A stretch of DNA of 64,000 nt from Acanthaster planci (Eukaryota; Echinodermata; Asteroidea; Valvatida; Acanthasteridae), in assembly GCF_001949145.1 (NCBI RefSeq), contig NW_019091483.1, forward strand, positions 437,397 to 501,396, in the 5' to 3' direction. Under the pieces are notes generated by a model, which saw only the letters and a program-made list of their open reading frames with translations, did no database searches and was not told where the DNA came from. The translations under genes and the position numbers were made by a program. This document shows, in pieces, positions 1-13,553 of this stretch (position 1 is its first letter; each line of letters begins with the position of its first letter).

Positions 1-3000
1 TCCCAATCAATGTTTCATGTTACAGTACAGCAGGGCAACTGTGTTGAGACTTAAGGGAGGAATTTCAACACTTATTTGTTTTTGCTGGGACCCCCTGTTC
101 TCTGTGTTTTGACAGGCTTCAGAATGAAATTTTATAAGGAAGTGATGGTGGACCAGCTGCCCCTGAATCTCAGATTCTGCAGAACATCACAATTTATACA
201 GTGTACTGGTACATGTACAGTATCTCACAGTACCCAGTATTATTTCAGATTTTTTTTCAGCTGAGCCAGTTGCAGAATGGATAAACATGAATAATTGAAA
301 AATCTAGGAAGTATTCCAATGTTTCAAGAAACAATAATTTTTTACATACTTAACCCAATAAATTGCTATTCAGCTGAACTTCATTCCTCTTTAATTCCAT
401 CATTTAAATTATGTCATTATATGCAAATGTGACACATTTGAGTGTGCATGTTTTGATTCCAGCCAAAAATAGTAAAATTATGCAATTTATAAAGTCTGAT
501 TCATTTTCAAAGTAAATGCTTTTAAAAGAAGCAGGATGGTACATTATACACAGATCCACAAAATGTTGGCATTGTTTTTACATACATGTAGTATCTGATG
601 TTTCCACAACTGACCACGAAAGACCCAGGAAACAACTGCACATTTTACTATCAATCACAACCAACATTCAAAATTCAATTAAAGTTTCAAATGTCAAGTG
701 CTCTGCCAACCTCCAACACAAATCTGGCAGCCTTCACCTTAATCAGATTAGATCCCTAATCAGGACTGAACTGGTTTACAGTTAATGCACAGCTGGTTTC
801 TGGGGGAAAAAAGTGAAGGAGATCTTAACAAAAGAGCCCACCCACCCATGATCTGATTAAGCAGCCTATTTGATGCTTTAAATAGCCATTTCCAAGTCTG
901 AAGGAAAACACTCAAGTCTCATTGTCTATTAATGCTACTAGTAATTTATAAACATTTCCTACCTGCAGATGAAAGACATTCTATGAGGAGACTAATTACC
1001 AATGACCTTTTAAAAGTTCTTAGAGACTACTTACATATAAGTACCGGTGTGACCTTACTTGAGGGATCAGACACCCAAATAGCCATACTTAACACCTACA
1101 CGTACTAAAAGTTGAAAACATTTTTCTCTGCCAGAGCAGTTGGGATTGCAAAGAACCCTGAATGTGAATATGTTCATATGTACATGTATACTTTAATTAC
1201 TCTTTTTACATGTACATGTACCTGTACATGTAGACTATAGAATAAACTTACTCATGGATCTACCTGTATACATGTACATGTATATGCGCACAAAGAGTTT
1301 TTGAAAGAGCATAATTGTTCAAGAATCATGCTGGACTATCCAGCATGCAGTCTGGCAAATGCTCGCCTGCCAATTTTGAAGGGTTTTGACTTCAATAATA
1401 ACAAAAGCAAACACTAATCTATCATCCTGGATTAGACAGTACCATTTAAAGTGACCTGTCATTGCTTGTATGAATTCACGGGGAGTTGTGTTCAAGGATT
1501 TAGAGTGCCTCAGTGCCAGTCAACACAATGCACAAGGCTATTATGATTATGATACAGGTATGGTTTCAATTAAAACAGCACTGGCAATATCCTTAGAATA
1601 CATGTAAATCACTTGGATACATGTATGACAATATGTACAGTACATGTAGGTACCCTAAAACCAGACTGCCAATGGTACAATAGGGAGGTTATTGGGGTCT
1701 TGAGGATTTTACTGCATTGTAGTACAGGTAGTAACACCTTCAGGCCTACTCTTGTTAAATCTAAAGCTGTTGAGAATCAAGAAATGTGCAGGCTTATGAA
1801 GGCATTTCACTTGCATACATATTAAATACATACCAGAAGTTGGGCAAACATATCCCTTCAAATTTAAAACAACTCAAGAAAAGAGGTGCAACCCAAGGCT
1901 CACGATTAATTTTTCACACACACATCGGTGAAAAATTGCCACTAAGCAACTCCAAACCACATGAAAAATTTGTTTCGTAAAAAATGTGATGCATTATTCC
2001 GTAATAATATGCAATGAAATAGAGATGGAAATTTCAGTGCATTCAATCGTAATGCCAACACCCACTCCCAGCACTGCCCACCCGATTCTTGTCACGTCAA
2101 CTTCTCAAATTAGTTTGGCTCTGCCCTTTAGATTACATTAGACTGTATTTGTAACAGATCTCTTGATAATTTCTAGTGAAAGGCTGGGCCGTAATGATGA
2201 CTTGAGCTCATTACTTGGTTGTGGAACAGTGCAGCGAACTCAACATACACTGTTATGAGACAGGGTATTCAGATTTTTATAACAGGCGTATCCGTGTGAT
2301 GATTTTCACAGTTACAGTAACTGATCTCAAATGAATGCCTATCTCCCAGTCTCATTTTTCAAGTCACAAGAAAAATAATGCAAACTTCCTCATTTCAAAG
2401 AGTATTCAAGAGCAAGACACTGGCCAGAATTCCCCTGATGATGATGACAATAAGTGAAATACTCCCATTACATAATGCACGAAAAAGGAAGAATTTTATT
2501 TTTGGTTAAAGGATTGTAACTGCACGGTTCAACTATTTTTCTGGGATGCAAACAGGATCAAAATACATGTACATGTACATTCACTGTAAATTATTTTACA
2601 TGTATAACTTGTGGAACAAAAAGGAAGTTTTCAATGGATAGTTCCAGGTATTATACCAGTGTACATATGCACATGTACATGTACATTGTAAATTTTGTAC
2701 ATGTACTCTGTACCTCCATACGAGTACATGTACTGCAGTACACTGTGCATGTTGGTTACATGTACACTCACATGTACAGTACATGTATACAGCATTTCAA
2801 GTATAGTATTATAACTGGGGTTATAAAGCAAAAAAGTAGTAACAATGTAAGCTTCTCATTTCAGCCTACATGTACAGTACCAGTACCTGTTTTGACTTTG
2901 TAGTTCTAAAGCGTTTTTTGGGGGGTGGTGGAAAAATGTGAAGTTGGAAATAAAACAAAGCAAAAACATGTGTCTGTTATGGTTTGAAAGTTGTGCAAAA

Positions 3001-6000
3001 TTATTCAGCAGACTTGGAATTAATGCCACGCGACTTCCCTTGTTGTTATAATCAACACTTACATGTACATGTACCAGCATACTTGATCAGTGTGGAGTAG
3101 TTTTTAAAAATGTGCTGGAAAAGGTTCCCACCTGCCTCATGCTGGGTCAGGTTCAAACCACATTTGTAATTTCTAAATTGGGGGGGGGGACAAAAGGGAA
3201 ATTTTCAGTGGACAACTGATACAGGTACCGTACAGTGTACATTCAAAGTATTGATGCAAATAATTTCCTTGTTATGTCGAAGGGAGCAGCTAACCTTACA
3301 TGTACAGTCAATTTTTAGTTACATATAGATAAATTTGTTATTTCCAAGACTTTTGGGGAAAAACAGGGATAGACACATGCAGATAGCTTGTGTACATGTA
3401 CATGTACAACATGCAGACTCCAAAAGTTTTTTAAGTAATGACACACCCATAATTTTCTTTTGACTAAAAATGCGATTACAAACTAAAATCGCATTCCAAC
3501 CAGATTTGCTGATTTTAAAAACTTTGGGAACAAAAGAAAAATCTTCAATGGTAAATTTTGACGTTAGTACAGAGAACACCAGTGGGCTGGTCTGTTCATG
3601 ACATAGTTTTTTCTCTGATTGTCTCAGTCAATTTGAATATTCTATTTTAGCCCACTGCCATCTCAGTCAAGTTGTACAAAATAGGTACTGACTACGTAAG
3701 GAAAAATGGAAATTTTTCTAATCGCCATATGTTCTCAAATGTCGGAATGATTTTCTCAATAAAATGCAATTTACAGAGTAAAGAATATGTACTCCTCAAG
3801 AATACAATTCCACCCGTAATCAACATGTACTGCAACACCACACTGCCAAAAGAATTGATTAAACGGGGAAAAAAGGCAACACGTACCGGTAGAGGGGTGA
3901 GACCATGAATTGATACCTGTATGTACCCCCGTTCTATTGAAACAGTTATAAGTAAGTACTACATGTATATGAACATGTGCAAACATGTCGCATGTATGCA
4001 TGCTTAATAACAGAAAAGAATTTCAGCGAAGATACATGCAAGCTTGCAATGTACACACATGTACCCGTACACCGAGGCCCTGATCCAGCTGAGATTATGA
4101 ATTATTTAACCAGTTTAATGTGTGTCTGACCTACGGTACACTGTACACATGAATCACAGTTAGTGACTAGCTCATTGTTTTTACTGGAACAGTGCTCTTC
4201 GTGAACTGGTAAATGCACCTGCAGCAGTGAAATTTGATTGATCAATAAACTGATTGGCAAAATGACTTTTTTATTAAACAATCAAGGATTCTAGGAAGAC
4301 ACCAGGAGTGACTGAGACATGATCCTCCTTTTTCCCTAGATTGCCCCTGTGGGGATGGACCAATCACTGATGAATCATCATTGGGTCTTGTATGTGTGCA
4401 CTGTGGTTTTAAATTCCATAAATGTGAAAAAAGAGGTACGGTGAGTTCATCCCAGGTACGGTGAGTTCATCAGTTAATAGGTTTCTCCTCATTCTGTGTG
4501 CCAATAAGAATACCGGTAGGGGGGATTGGGGGGAAGTTACTTGTAGGGAAGATTCCCTTACACATGTATACCAGTATGCACCTGATAAATCTGTCAAATT
4601 ACATACATGTACATATGTTCTGCCTTTACTTTTCATTGAAACTGTAATGACTGCAGTACCGGTAAGGTCATGAAGGCCAAATTAACAAAATGACAGTCAC
4701 AAGCCATCAGAGACTGTCTGTGATTCAGTTTATTAGTCAGGATGAAGTGTTTCTTCAGAGATAAATACATGTACATGGCCTTAGGACTTCCATGAAACCT
4801 ACATCTACATGTACCAGTACCATACATGTACCTTGGAAATTGAAACAAATTTAATAAATTTTCTCTTTTCAAAATTCTACAATGACCAAGATTGAGCTAC
4901 AAGTATGCTGTACGGTGCCTTCAAAGCTGGAAGATACCGGTAAGCCGATAAGCATGACATTACTTATCACAGGTTATTCCCATGGCACCACTCTCCTATC
5001 TCAATATTCACTTTCCTTGGGGGCCCACATCCCATTATAAATCTCAAAATTCATGATCATGTCCACCAATATGGCAATTAGGTTGCCTCCTCCTTTGCAA
5101 AATCAAACAAACTATTGAGTGTTGATCGTGTTCGCTCAAATCTAATTCATCTAGTATAAGTGATGACCAGTGAGTCATTGCCTAGCCTTTTGTATGCCAG
5201 TGGCTGACAACATCAAGTACACGTAAAGACATGTACAGGTACAAACTATGGAGAACCTGTACGTTTCAACATCTTCCTAGCATCATAACCATTTATTTAC
5301 ATTTTGCTATCGCGGAGACAAATTTCAAATACATACCGGAAAGAACCGGTAATTACTGCAGTGAGTGATTCAAGATGCAACTTAAAAACACACATATTCA
5401 TTTTATGTACATTTATGTACCGGTATGCACAGTAACCTGGTCATAAAATACTGGGTTACATGTACCGGCACCTCCATTTCCAATTCAGTGGTGAAATTAA
5501 TTGCTTTTTCAAAAACTCAACATAAACCAAACAAGCACCATCCCTGAGGAGTACTGTTGCCATTCTGTGAGAAGTCTGCAATGTACCGGTACCGTTCATG
5601 TCCCGGTACATGTACAGTGTTTCTCGTACTCCGTCGTAGGGTCAGAAGAGATCAAATGAGCACAATTGTGAAAGAGGATGTCCGCTGACATGGCTGATTG
5701 CGAGAGAGGAACAAGAGGATGTTGGATGCCCAAAACGTAAACAAAAAAATTATCAAAAACAGTACACACTTATGTATATAACGGTTTTGCCCTCATACTT
5801 ATACCAATCTACAATGTACATGGTACATTTTACTCATGACAGACAGCAATCAAATGTCCAGTACGCTTTCTTCATACAGACTAAGCGACCTGTAAAATGA
5901 GCACTTGAACATTTGTACACACGCATGTACATCATGATACATGCTGTATACGCTACCAGTATCATATACTGGATTACTGATAGTGTATACATGCATCATA

Positions 6001-9000
6001 CACTTCTCTTTTTCAACAGCAATTTTTTTCTTTTCCTTTCTTAATCTCCGCCTCCTACCCTGTGGCATAAATTTACAACCGTTCTTAGGGTAAGGCACCA
6101 ATGTAACAATCAATCCCCCTTCCCACTTCCTTGAACATAATCAGGTGTCACACACATGCAGTGCTCTGAAGTTTTCTTCTCCTCTGGGCAAGCGAGGCGG
6201 GACTCAGTGAACAGCCCTACCCAGCCTGCCATCCTTGAGCACCCACGCTCATCAGAGTAATGTGGGCGAATTACGCGGCTGGCTGCATCCCATCAATGCA
6301 GTCAAAGGAGCCGACCAGTGTGCGACCAGTGTGCGTGTGACTACGTGCTGTGTATCAAGATTTCTTGTTGATGACACACCATCTGGATGGCTCAGTCAGC
6401 CAGGAAACTAAGTTGTGGACTTAAAGAATCACTAAAACTGTACTTGAAGAAGCTGATAACTGGCCATTATCCAAGATTGCTCATACCGTATATTGGTGAT
6501 CTGACAGTACATGTACCGGTGTACATGTACATGTACATGTGCATGTGCATGAACACATACATGTACACTGTACTCCCCCAACTTTCTAGCCTTCTAACAA
6601 CCATGCGTTGCTACATGTTATTCACTAACCTACATGTAAAAAGGAAAAAAAATGAACATGTACATGTACATTTGGTGGAAGGCATTTAACACGTGCAATA
6701 TACCTCACCAAAGTTACACCATATACCGGAACAAGGCCGGTACATGAACAATGTAATATTGACAACTTGTATCTGGACCATGCAATGTACATGTAATGTA
6801 GCTTGATCAATGAGCAGAATGTACATGCATGTACAGGTAGTAGCTCTACATGTGTACATGACAACTACATGTAGTTTCACAATCAGTTTAATATCAATCA
6901 GTTTTTAGCTCAAGATTTTTTCCCCTCACACAAATAAATGAAATAAACGCTACAAGACTAATGTAGTACTCCAGCCATGTATTTATAATTTTACATACAT
7001 GTACATGTACATGCTTCATTCTGTGGAACAAAGTTTTTGATGACAGTAAAATTAAACAATTTGTTACTCGTTTTTTTGGTCCACACACAAATAAATTTTT
7101 AAAAGTATTCCCTTTAACGTAATGCAATACTCCGCGCTATACTTTCACCCATTTCATTCCATTAAGCTTTGATGACAGTCTAAAGAACAGGACCCCTTCA
7201 TCATGTCTTTCCCATCATGTCTCATTTCCCATTACATATCAGACAAAAAAAACAAAGAATAATTTTACTTACAACTGAAGGGCAGAAGTGGTTGTTTACA
7301 TTTACAAGATGAACGCGCAAACATGTACAACTTAAGGGCACTTCTTTTACTTTTTTATGCAGGACAGAGCTTCATCAGCTGCTTACACATTCAGTGATGA
7401 TGACAGAAATGATTCCAAGGCTCCTCGGGGCACTGTGGCTGGGCACTGAATAAAGATCTCTAGCAGACAGACAGTGACTGTCTCATCCTTTGCAAACTGT
7501 CAGAGCACTGGCTGAGCCTCATCCGATTTGCTGAGGGGTGGACCGATCAATGAATCAATAATCTTCTGGTCTCAGGAGGAGCACTGAACCCTTGGATGAC
7601 AGGATTTACCTACGGTAGGCAGACCTCCCTCAAGGACTTCTTGCGCATTGCTTAGTTTTCTCTGTTTGTCAGGTTTTTATACAGTAGATCAAGATATGAT
7701 TCATACATAGTTCCTTTTCCTGGTACAACAAAGCAAATTCTGGTACCGGCACATGTAACGGAAATTAATTTCCTGCACATACACCAGAAAATATTTTAGG
7801 AAAGTGCTAAACAGCTGTAGGAGAAGGTGGAGTTTTACTGGAACAAATCAGGAGGGGAAACTATTTTTAGTACTCTGAAATTAATTTCAGGTACTGGTAC
7901 AAAAATTACATAATTACGAAAATTCTACCTGCCCAAGTGCTGCATTACAATTATTCGCAAGAAGTTCCCTAAGCTTGTTCAATCTACTAGCACATTTCTC
8001 TAACCCACACAAACAGGTCCACACAACTTTATGTAAGTTCTGTATGTTTTCCTGAGGAATCACTTTACAATCAGTTTCTCACAATCCTTACAGACAAAAC
8101 TGTTGCCATAAGCATTTTCCAGAGTTTGTACCGTACTACCGTTACACCCCACACATAATAGTGATAAAATCATGCCTTTCACTGCATCCACAATGCCCAT
8201 GGATATTTTTACACATGTGAATGCAATTATTCCCATGTTTTTATACGCTTAATCTTCAAAACAACAAAACAAATTTTCCACAGTCTTACCATTATAACAT
8301 ACATGTACCAGTACTTCATGTAAATTTTACAAATTTACAGTGCTTTTTGATGTCCCACATTTCCAATACAATCAAGAAAACTGAGAATTTTGTCGACCTT
8401 TGTCAGTTTATGAGTTTTCAAACATATGAAAATAACACTGTCAATTTCGGCACTGTGAAAAAAATGTGTTGAAATAACCTACAGTGTATGATTTCAAAGT
8501 TAGTCAAAACAAGGAAAGCTGTGATGTTGGGAAATTTATTTAGATATTCATCTCAAAAGAAAACTTTCTGACACATTTCAGTTGGTTGCATCATATTTAA
8601 GTGCGAAGAATCTGCCATACATGTAATTGGTTGTTGGATTTTGTTGAATTTACAAAATTTCTATCAGCGAGGGTTTGGGTCCATGATCAAAGAGTGAGAT
8701 TTTTCTTGAGTGCGTGTACACTGAAGGCTATTTTTTTCTGAAAACAATTGTTACAACAAATGAGCTTGTAACATGTGGTACCGTACAGGTACATGTAGTG
8801 CATGCATGCAACATACAGAGACTTCAATGCAACATCTACATGTACATGTACCTTAAAACTCAGCAAACATTTAAAAAACTTTGAAACAACATGTACAGTA
8901 GCCTCTTTGAGGAAGTTCACACCACAGATCTGTTCTGTTATCACCAGTGCTTGGGCAACAGGTACATGCACATGCATCAAGTCCAAGTATCAGTTCCCCA

Positions 9001-10600
9001 AGAAATAATTTCATCCCACATATGCACATGTAGGTACTAGGTCAGAAACCAAAGGAAGTGGCATTCACTTACATGTACATACATCAAAAAGACTCGTGCT
9101 GAACAACTGAAAGTGCCTGAGCTGAGTATTTGACTATACACATTCTACCAGCAGCTAATCATCCATGGGGATTAGCTGAAAGAGATCACAATGTGTATGT
9201 GAAAGTCCTGTCAAAGTGCATGCAAATCAAAAAGCACAACTGAATTGGATTACTGGGGTACCAGTAGGTCCTGCTGCCTGGCTCAGCATACAACTGGGCC
9301 AAACCAGGACAGTGGTACATGTATGTGATCAATCACATTGTGGAAGTTTGGTACACACGTACAGGTAAGTGTGAGAAAAGAACAGAACAAGAGGTACTGT
9401 ACATGTAGACTGGATGGTTCAAGTGGAGTGATGAAGGTGCAAGTTCCAGCCGCAGCAACGGTTAAACTATAATTAATCTCTGTTTTATGGCAATCTGAGT
9501 GAGGTACACGACTTACAGAGCACAAACATTTTGGACGGGAGAGCCATTATGAATCTAAAATGAACAGACATAAAGACCTACCATGTTTCTTTTAACAAAG
9601 TCTACTCAAGTGCAGTAATAAAAAGGGTTGGGATCTGGTTGTTTTACATATGTGCATGTACCCGTATGTGTGTTTATCTGTATCAGTACCTTTTTTATCT
9701 TAAGATTTAAGGCTCTAGTCCAAAATATTTGGAGTAGAGGCTTCAGTGTGCTACATTCATATTAGCCCCTTGGTTGTATTCCAAATAACTGAAATCCTAC
9801 TCCCCAACAAAAGCAAGGCCCTGCAAAGTAGTGACAGCAGTGTACACGTGTACTTGTTACGATAAGATTTCTCTCCATTGCAGAGCTCAACAAAAATACA
9901 TGCAGGTGGAGTTACATGTATCTTACCAATGTCGTAAGGGCATTATTTATACAACTGTTGCACGCTGTGCAGGAGTCCATGGTGTTTCTTAAATCCAAGG
10001 GGGCAAATGCCATGATACATGCATGGTTTTGGCATATCAGGTGATGTACGGTATTCACAACCAATAAAAATTCACTCTCTATAATAGTGGCAGAACAATA
10101 ATTTATGACACTGTAAATTGACATTCTCCACATAACTTTTTCAAAAAAAAAAGAGGCTAGTGTTCTAATTCAATGTACCAGTATCCACAACTTCCAAAAA
10201 CTTTAGAGCACAAAACCATCTGCTATAACTTTCAAATTAACATTCAGCAAAACTTGCTGCAAACATTCGTTAGATACTCATGCTGGATAACATGCGAATA
10301 CTGCTATTACTTTACATATGACAAAACCACAACATGTAATGTTACGATGATGACAATATAACATGTTCCCTGGGTTCTAGTCTATCACCTTTTGAAAAGT
10401 TTCTTCAATAAAAAGTCTCTTCCTTTGCCAGTAAAATATCACTAAAATATATTTCAACAATTAAAGAATCTTGTTGCCAAAGTTCATATCTTTATCCATA
10501 CCTACACACTGTTGAGTGTAGGCCCTTACAACTAATGTAGGCCAATAAAATCATCATTTTCTTTTACTTAAATCAATCGTTTAAAATCAAAATAACCTCG
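1..10600. other. Gene-free AT-rich stretch with TACATGTA/ACCGGT palindromes
   Basis: No exon with a recognisable protein family is visible on either strand; open frames are short and rich in Cys-Thr-Tyr-Met-Val-His because they read through TACATGTA runs. Dense clusters of the self-complementary words TACATGTA and GTACATGTAC occur near 1180-1290, 2570-2890, 6510-6680, 6960-7015 and 8770-8850, with many ACCGGT words among them. The stretch could be intergenic or a long intron of a gene outside the window; I cannot tell which. Nothing resembling a tRNA or rRNA was seen. Confidence 0.6.
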
Positions 10601-11582
10601 TCTTGCATGAACGTGAGAAGCACAAAATATCAAAAAGCAAAGGCTTCAAGTTCAACCACGGAGGAAGCCTTTTTTCCCACTTCCGTGGTTAACAAACTGT
10701 GTTCTGTACTCAACCATGTCGACCTACATGTACGCAGTAAACAGTGGTAAAGGATAGGCCTACATGCATACCCCACATGAGCCAGGTACCGGCATGACCA
10801 GGGTACGCGTCAAAGTGTCACACTCTTCCCAAGGGATTTTCACCGCGTACCCACGTAACCAGTCATTCCAGGGTTGTTTTTTTAGAGTGGCAGGGTATTC
10901 CCTGTTGGGTAAGGAGATAATGATTTTATCATAATCGCATAAATAGCAAGCTACAAAGTACAAGTGTAACGTTAGGCTGGCACTTGGCAGCGTACGGCCT
11001 ATTTTAAAAACCTGCAAGGCCAATCAGTGCAAACAAATTTGTCACTTCACACTTCAAGTTTCACTTTCATACATACGTTTATTACACTCCACGAATCAAT
11101 AGTTATCGTAGCTTGCTGTCCAAAACATCTCTGGAAATGTGCTTCTGGCCAAGTCCTGGGAGGAAATTAATGTGCCACTCTAATGGGTTCTACTTTATAG
11201 CGGACTGTACGCCTAGGCTGGTATAGTATTAACCTACGTACATGTACGTACACGAGTGAAGCGCAGACGACAGTTTTTTGCACGAGTCCCCGGGTCCCAA
11301 TGAGTTGAACTAAAAAATACAAGGGAAAAACCCCATACGACGTCTGGGTATCGTGCAATAATGAGAACTAAATATGTACAGAGGGCGCACTCGGGCATTG
11401 CACTGTGCGGCTGCCTTTCAGGACGGCAAGGCGTCGGGACCACTGTGGTTTGGCTTCATAGGTGCAGTGTCCCAATTCAAGGAAAATTCTCCGCCAGGCG
11501 GAGGCGCACAAAAAGTACCCCCCAGAGATTGTTTCAAAAGGGGGGTCTGTTTGGGCCAAGAAATGGTGGGAGTGTGTCAGTA
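10601..11582. other. Non-coding flank of the assembly gap
   Basis: The stretch is somewhat richer in CpG after about 11150 than the DNA to its left. It contains a short hairpin (arms AACCACGGA at 10654-10662 and TCCGTGGTT at 10682-10690). The open frames that run into the gap are artefacts of the N run. A distal promoter or 5' exon of a gene hidden in the gap is possible but cannot be shown. Confidence 0.4.
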
Positions 11583-12405
11583 NNNNNNNNNNNNNNNNNN
11601 NNNNNNNNNNNNNNNNNNNNNNNNNNNNNNNNNNNNNNNNNNNNNNNNNNNNNNNNNNNNNNNNNNNNNNNNNNNNNNNNNNNNNNNNNNNNNNNNNNNN
11701 NNNNNNNNNNNNNNNNNNNNNNNNNNNNNNNNNNNNNNNNNNNNNNNNNNNNNNNNNNNNNNNNNNNNNNNNNNNNNNNNNNNNNNNNNNNNNNNNNNNN
11801 NNNNNNNNNNNNNNNNNNNNNNNNNNNNNNNNNNNNNNNNNNNNNNNNNNNNNNNNNNNNNNNNNNNNNNNNNNNNNNNNNNNNNNNNNNNNNNNNNNNN
11901 NNNNNNNNNNNNNNNNNNNNNNNNNNNNNNNNNNNNNNNNNNNNNNNNNNNNNNNNNNNNNNNNNNNNNNNNNNNNNNNNNNNNNNNNNNNNNNNNNNNN
12001 NNNNNNNNNNNNNNNNNNNNNNNNNNNNNNNNNNNNNNNNNNNNNNNNNNNNNNNNNNNNNNNNNNNNNNNNNNNNNNNNNNNNNNNNNNNNNNNNNNNN
12101 NNNNNNNNNNNNNNNNNNNNNNNNNNNNNNNNNNNNNNNNNNNNNNNNNNNNNNNNNNNNNNNNNNNNNNNNNNNNNNNNNNNNNNNNNNNNNNNNNNNN
12201 NNNNNNNNNNNNNNNNNNNNNNNNNNNNNNNNNNNNNNNNNNNNNNNNNNNNNNNNNNNNNNNNNNNNNNNNNNNNNNNNNNNNNNNNNNNNNNNNNNNN
12301 NNNNNNNNNNNNNNNNNNNNNNNNNNNNNNNNNNNNNNNNNNNNNNNNNNNNNNNNNNNNNNNNNNNNNNNNNNNNNNNNNNNNNNNNNNNNNNNNNNNN
12401 NNNNN
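11583..12405. other. Assembly gap (823 N)
   Basis: This is an unbroken run of N. The right edge resumes in a 13-base A run, a common place for assembly failure. Any frame spanning it is meaningless. Confidence 0.99.
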
Positions 12406-13394
12406 AAAAAAAAAAAAATACATCTTGAAAATAGGGTTAAATTTCTGGCAGGGCACCTGACTAGGGAAGCCACATTTTTTCAATATACCCAGCAAGAAAT
12501 GAGACCGAGGGGTACCCCCAAACATGTCCAATCCCTATACACATTCCAGACTATTGTTACTAAACACATCCCCCCCCAAGATGTCTAAAAGGAATTCCCC
12601 AGATTCCTGCGAGACAATGACCAACACAAAGCGGGGGGGGGAGGGGTTCTCTCCGTCTCACACCTTGCTGCACACTTTGTTTTTCAAGGGGCACTGAAAG
12701 CAAGAATGTGACTTATATGAAACAGGAAAAAATACAGAAAAGTGGTTTACGCTCTGAGGTTTTAACGTATGCATAATGTCCGCATTTTCCCATCCATGAC
12801 AACAGATCAAAAGGAAGGTATCAGTATGTTTTGGTGTTGGTTCGTCTTATTTTAAAATAATGCCAAACTATTGCCAAAGGGGGTTAATTGTGAATTTGGG
12901 ATCAACAAGGGGTTGCAGCGCCCTCTTTAAAAATTGTAGTTTGAGAAGTATGTTTGCGTGGTTACGTTTGTACATAAAGTAGAATGGCGCCCTCATTTGT
13001 CAGCATTTAGATTCTGTTCTTGACCTGGTAGCCAGACGTTTAATTGTAACAAGTTAAGGTTTGTCGTTTAGAACCCGACTAGACCAAGCAGTTGATTACG
13101 TTAAGCAGACGACTGCGGACTGGTGCTGGTGAGGCCACATAACTGCCCACGTTACTGTATTTTCATAATTATTTAGAATACACAAGGTGTTGCCACCATA
13201 CCTCAGCATAAAAAGTTGAACGCCCTGCATTCATCTTGAGACGATTAATTCTTTTTTTAAAATTCTTGGCTACCTTTGGCGTAACCCTGCTAACGTCACA
13301 TGAGTCATGACCTAGCCTACTCTGAGAAGTCATAAGCCTACTGTACTGTAGTACCTTATTATCACTCTTACTGAATCTTAATTTACAAAAGACC
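12406..13394. promoter_or_regulatory. Probable 5' flank/promoter region of ACBD6
   Basis: The interval lies between the assembly gap and the ACBD6 start codon. No coding exon is recognised. The last few hundred bases probably hold the promoter and 5' UTR, but no clear TATA box, initiator or YY1-type site could be picked out, so this is placement by position only. Confidence 0.35.
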
Positions 13395-13553
13395 ATGGAA
13401 AGTGATGATTCTGATTTTGGTGACACCTCGGTGGGGCCATCGGGGGATGATGGATTGACCAGAGAGTTTCATCAGGCTGCCCAAAGAGTTCAAATGCTGG
13501 TGTCTGGTCTACCCAAGGAGAAATTACTGTATCTTTATGCAAGGTACAAACAG
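13395..13553 (+). CDS. ACBD6: ACBD6 exon 1 (start codon)
   Basis: Encodes residues 1-53: an acidic Ser/Asp-rich start, then helix 1-2 of the acyl-CoA-binding fold ending YLYARYKQ. The donor is CAG|GTAAGA, phase 0. Confidence 0.93.

Noticed and set aside
10760-11023. Minus-strand open frame of 87 codons
   Set aside because: No recognisable motif, no supporting splice context and no family resemblance.
11361-12588. Several 300-400 codon open frames on both strands
   Set aside because: They consist almost wholly of the N run of the assembly gap.
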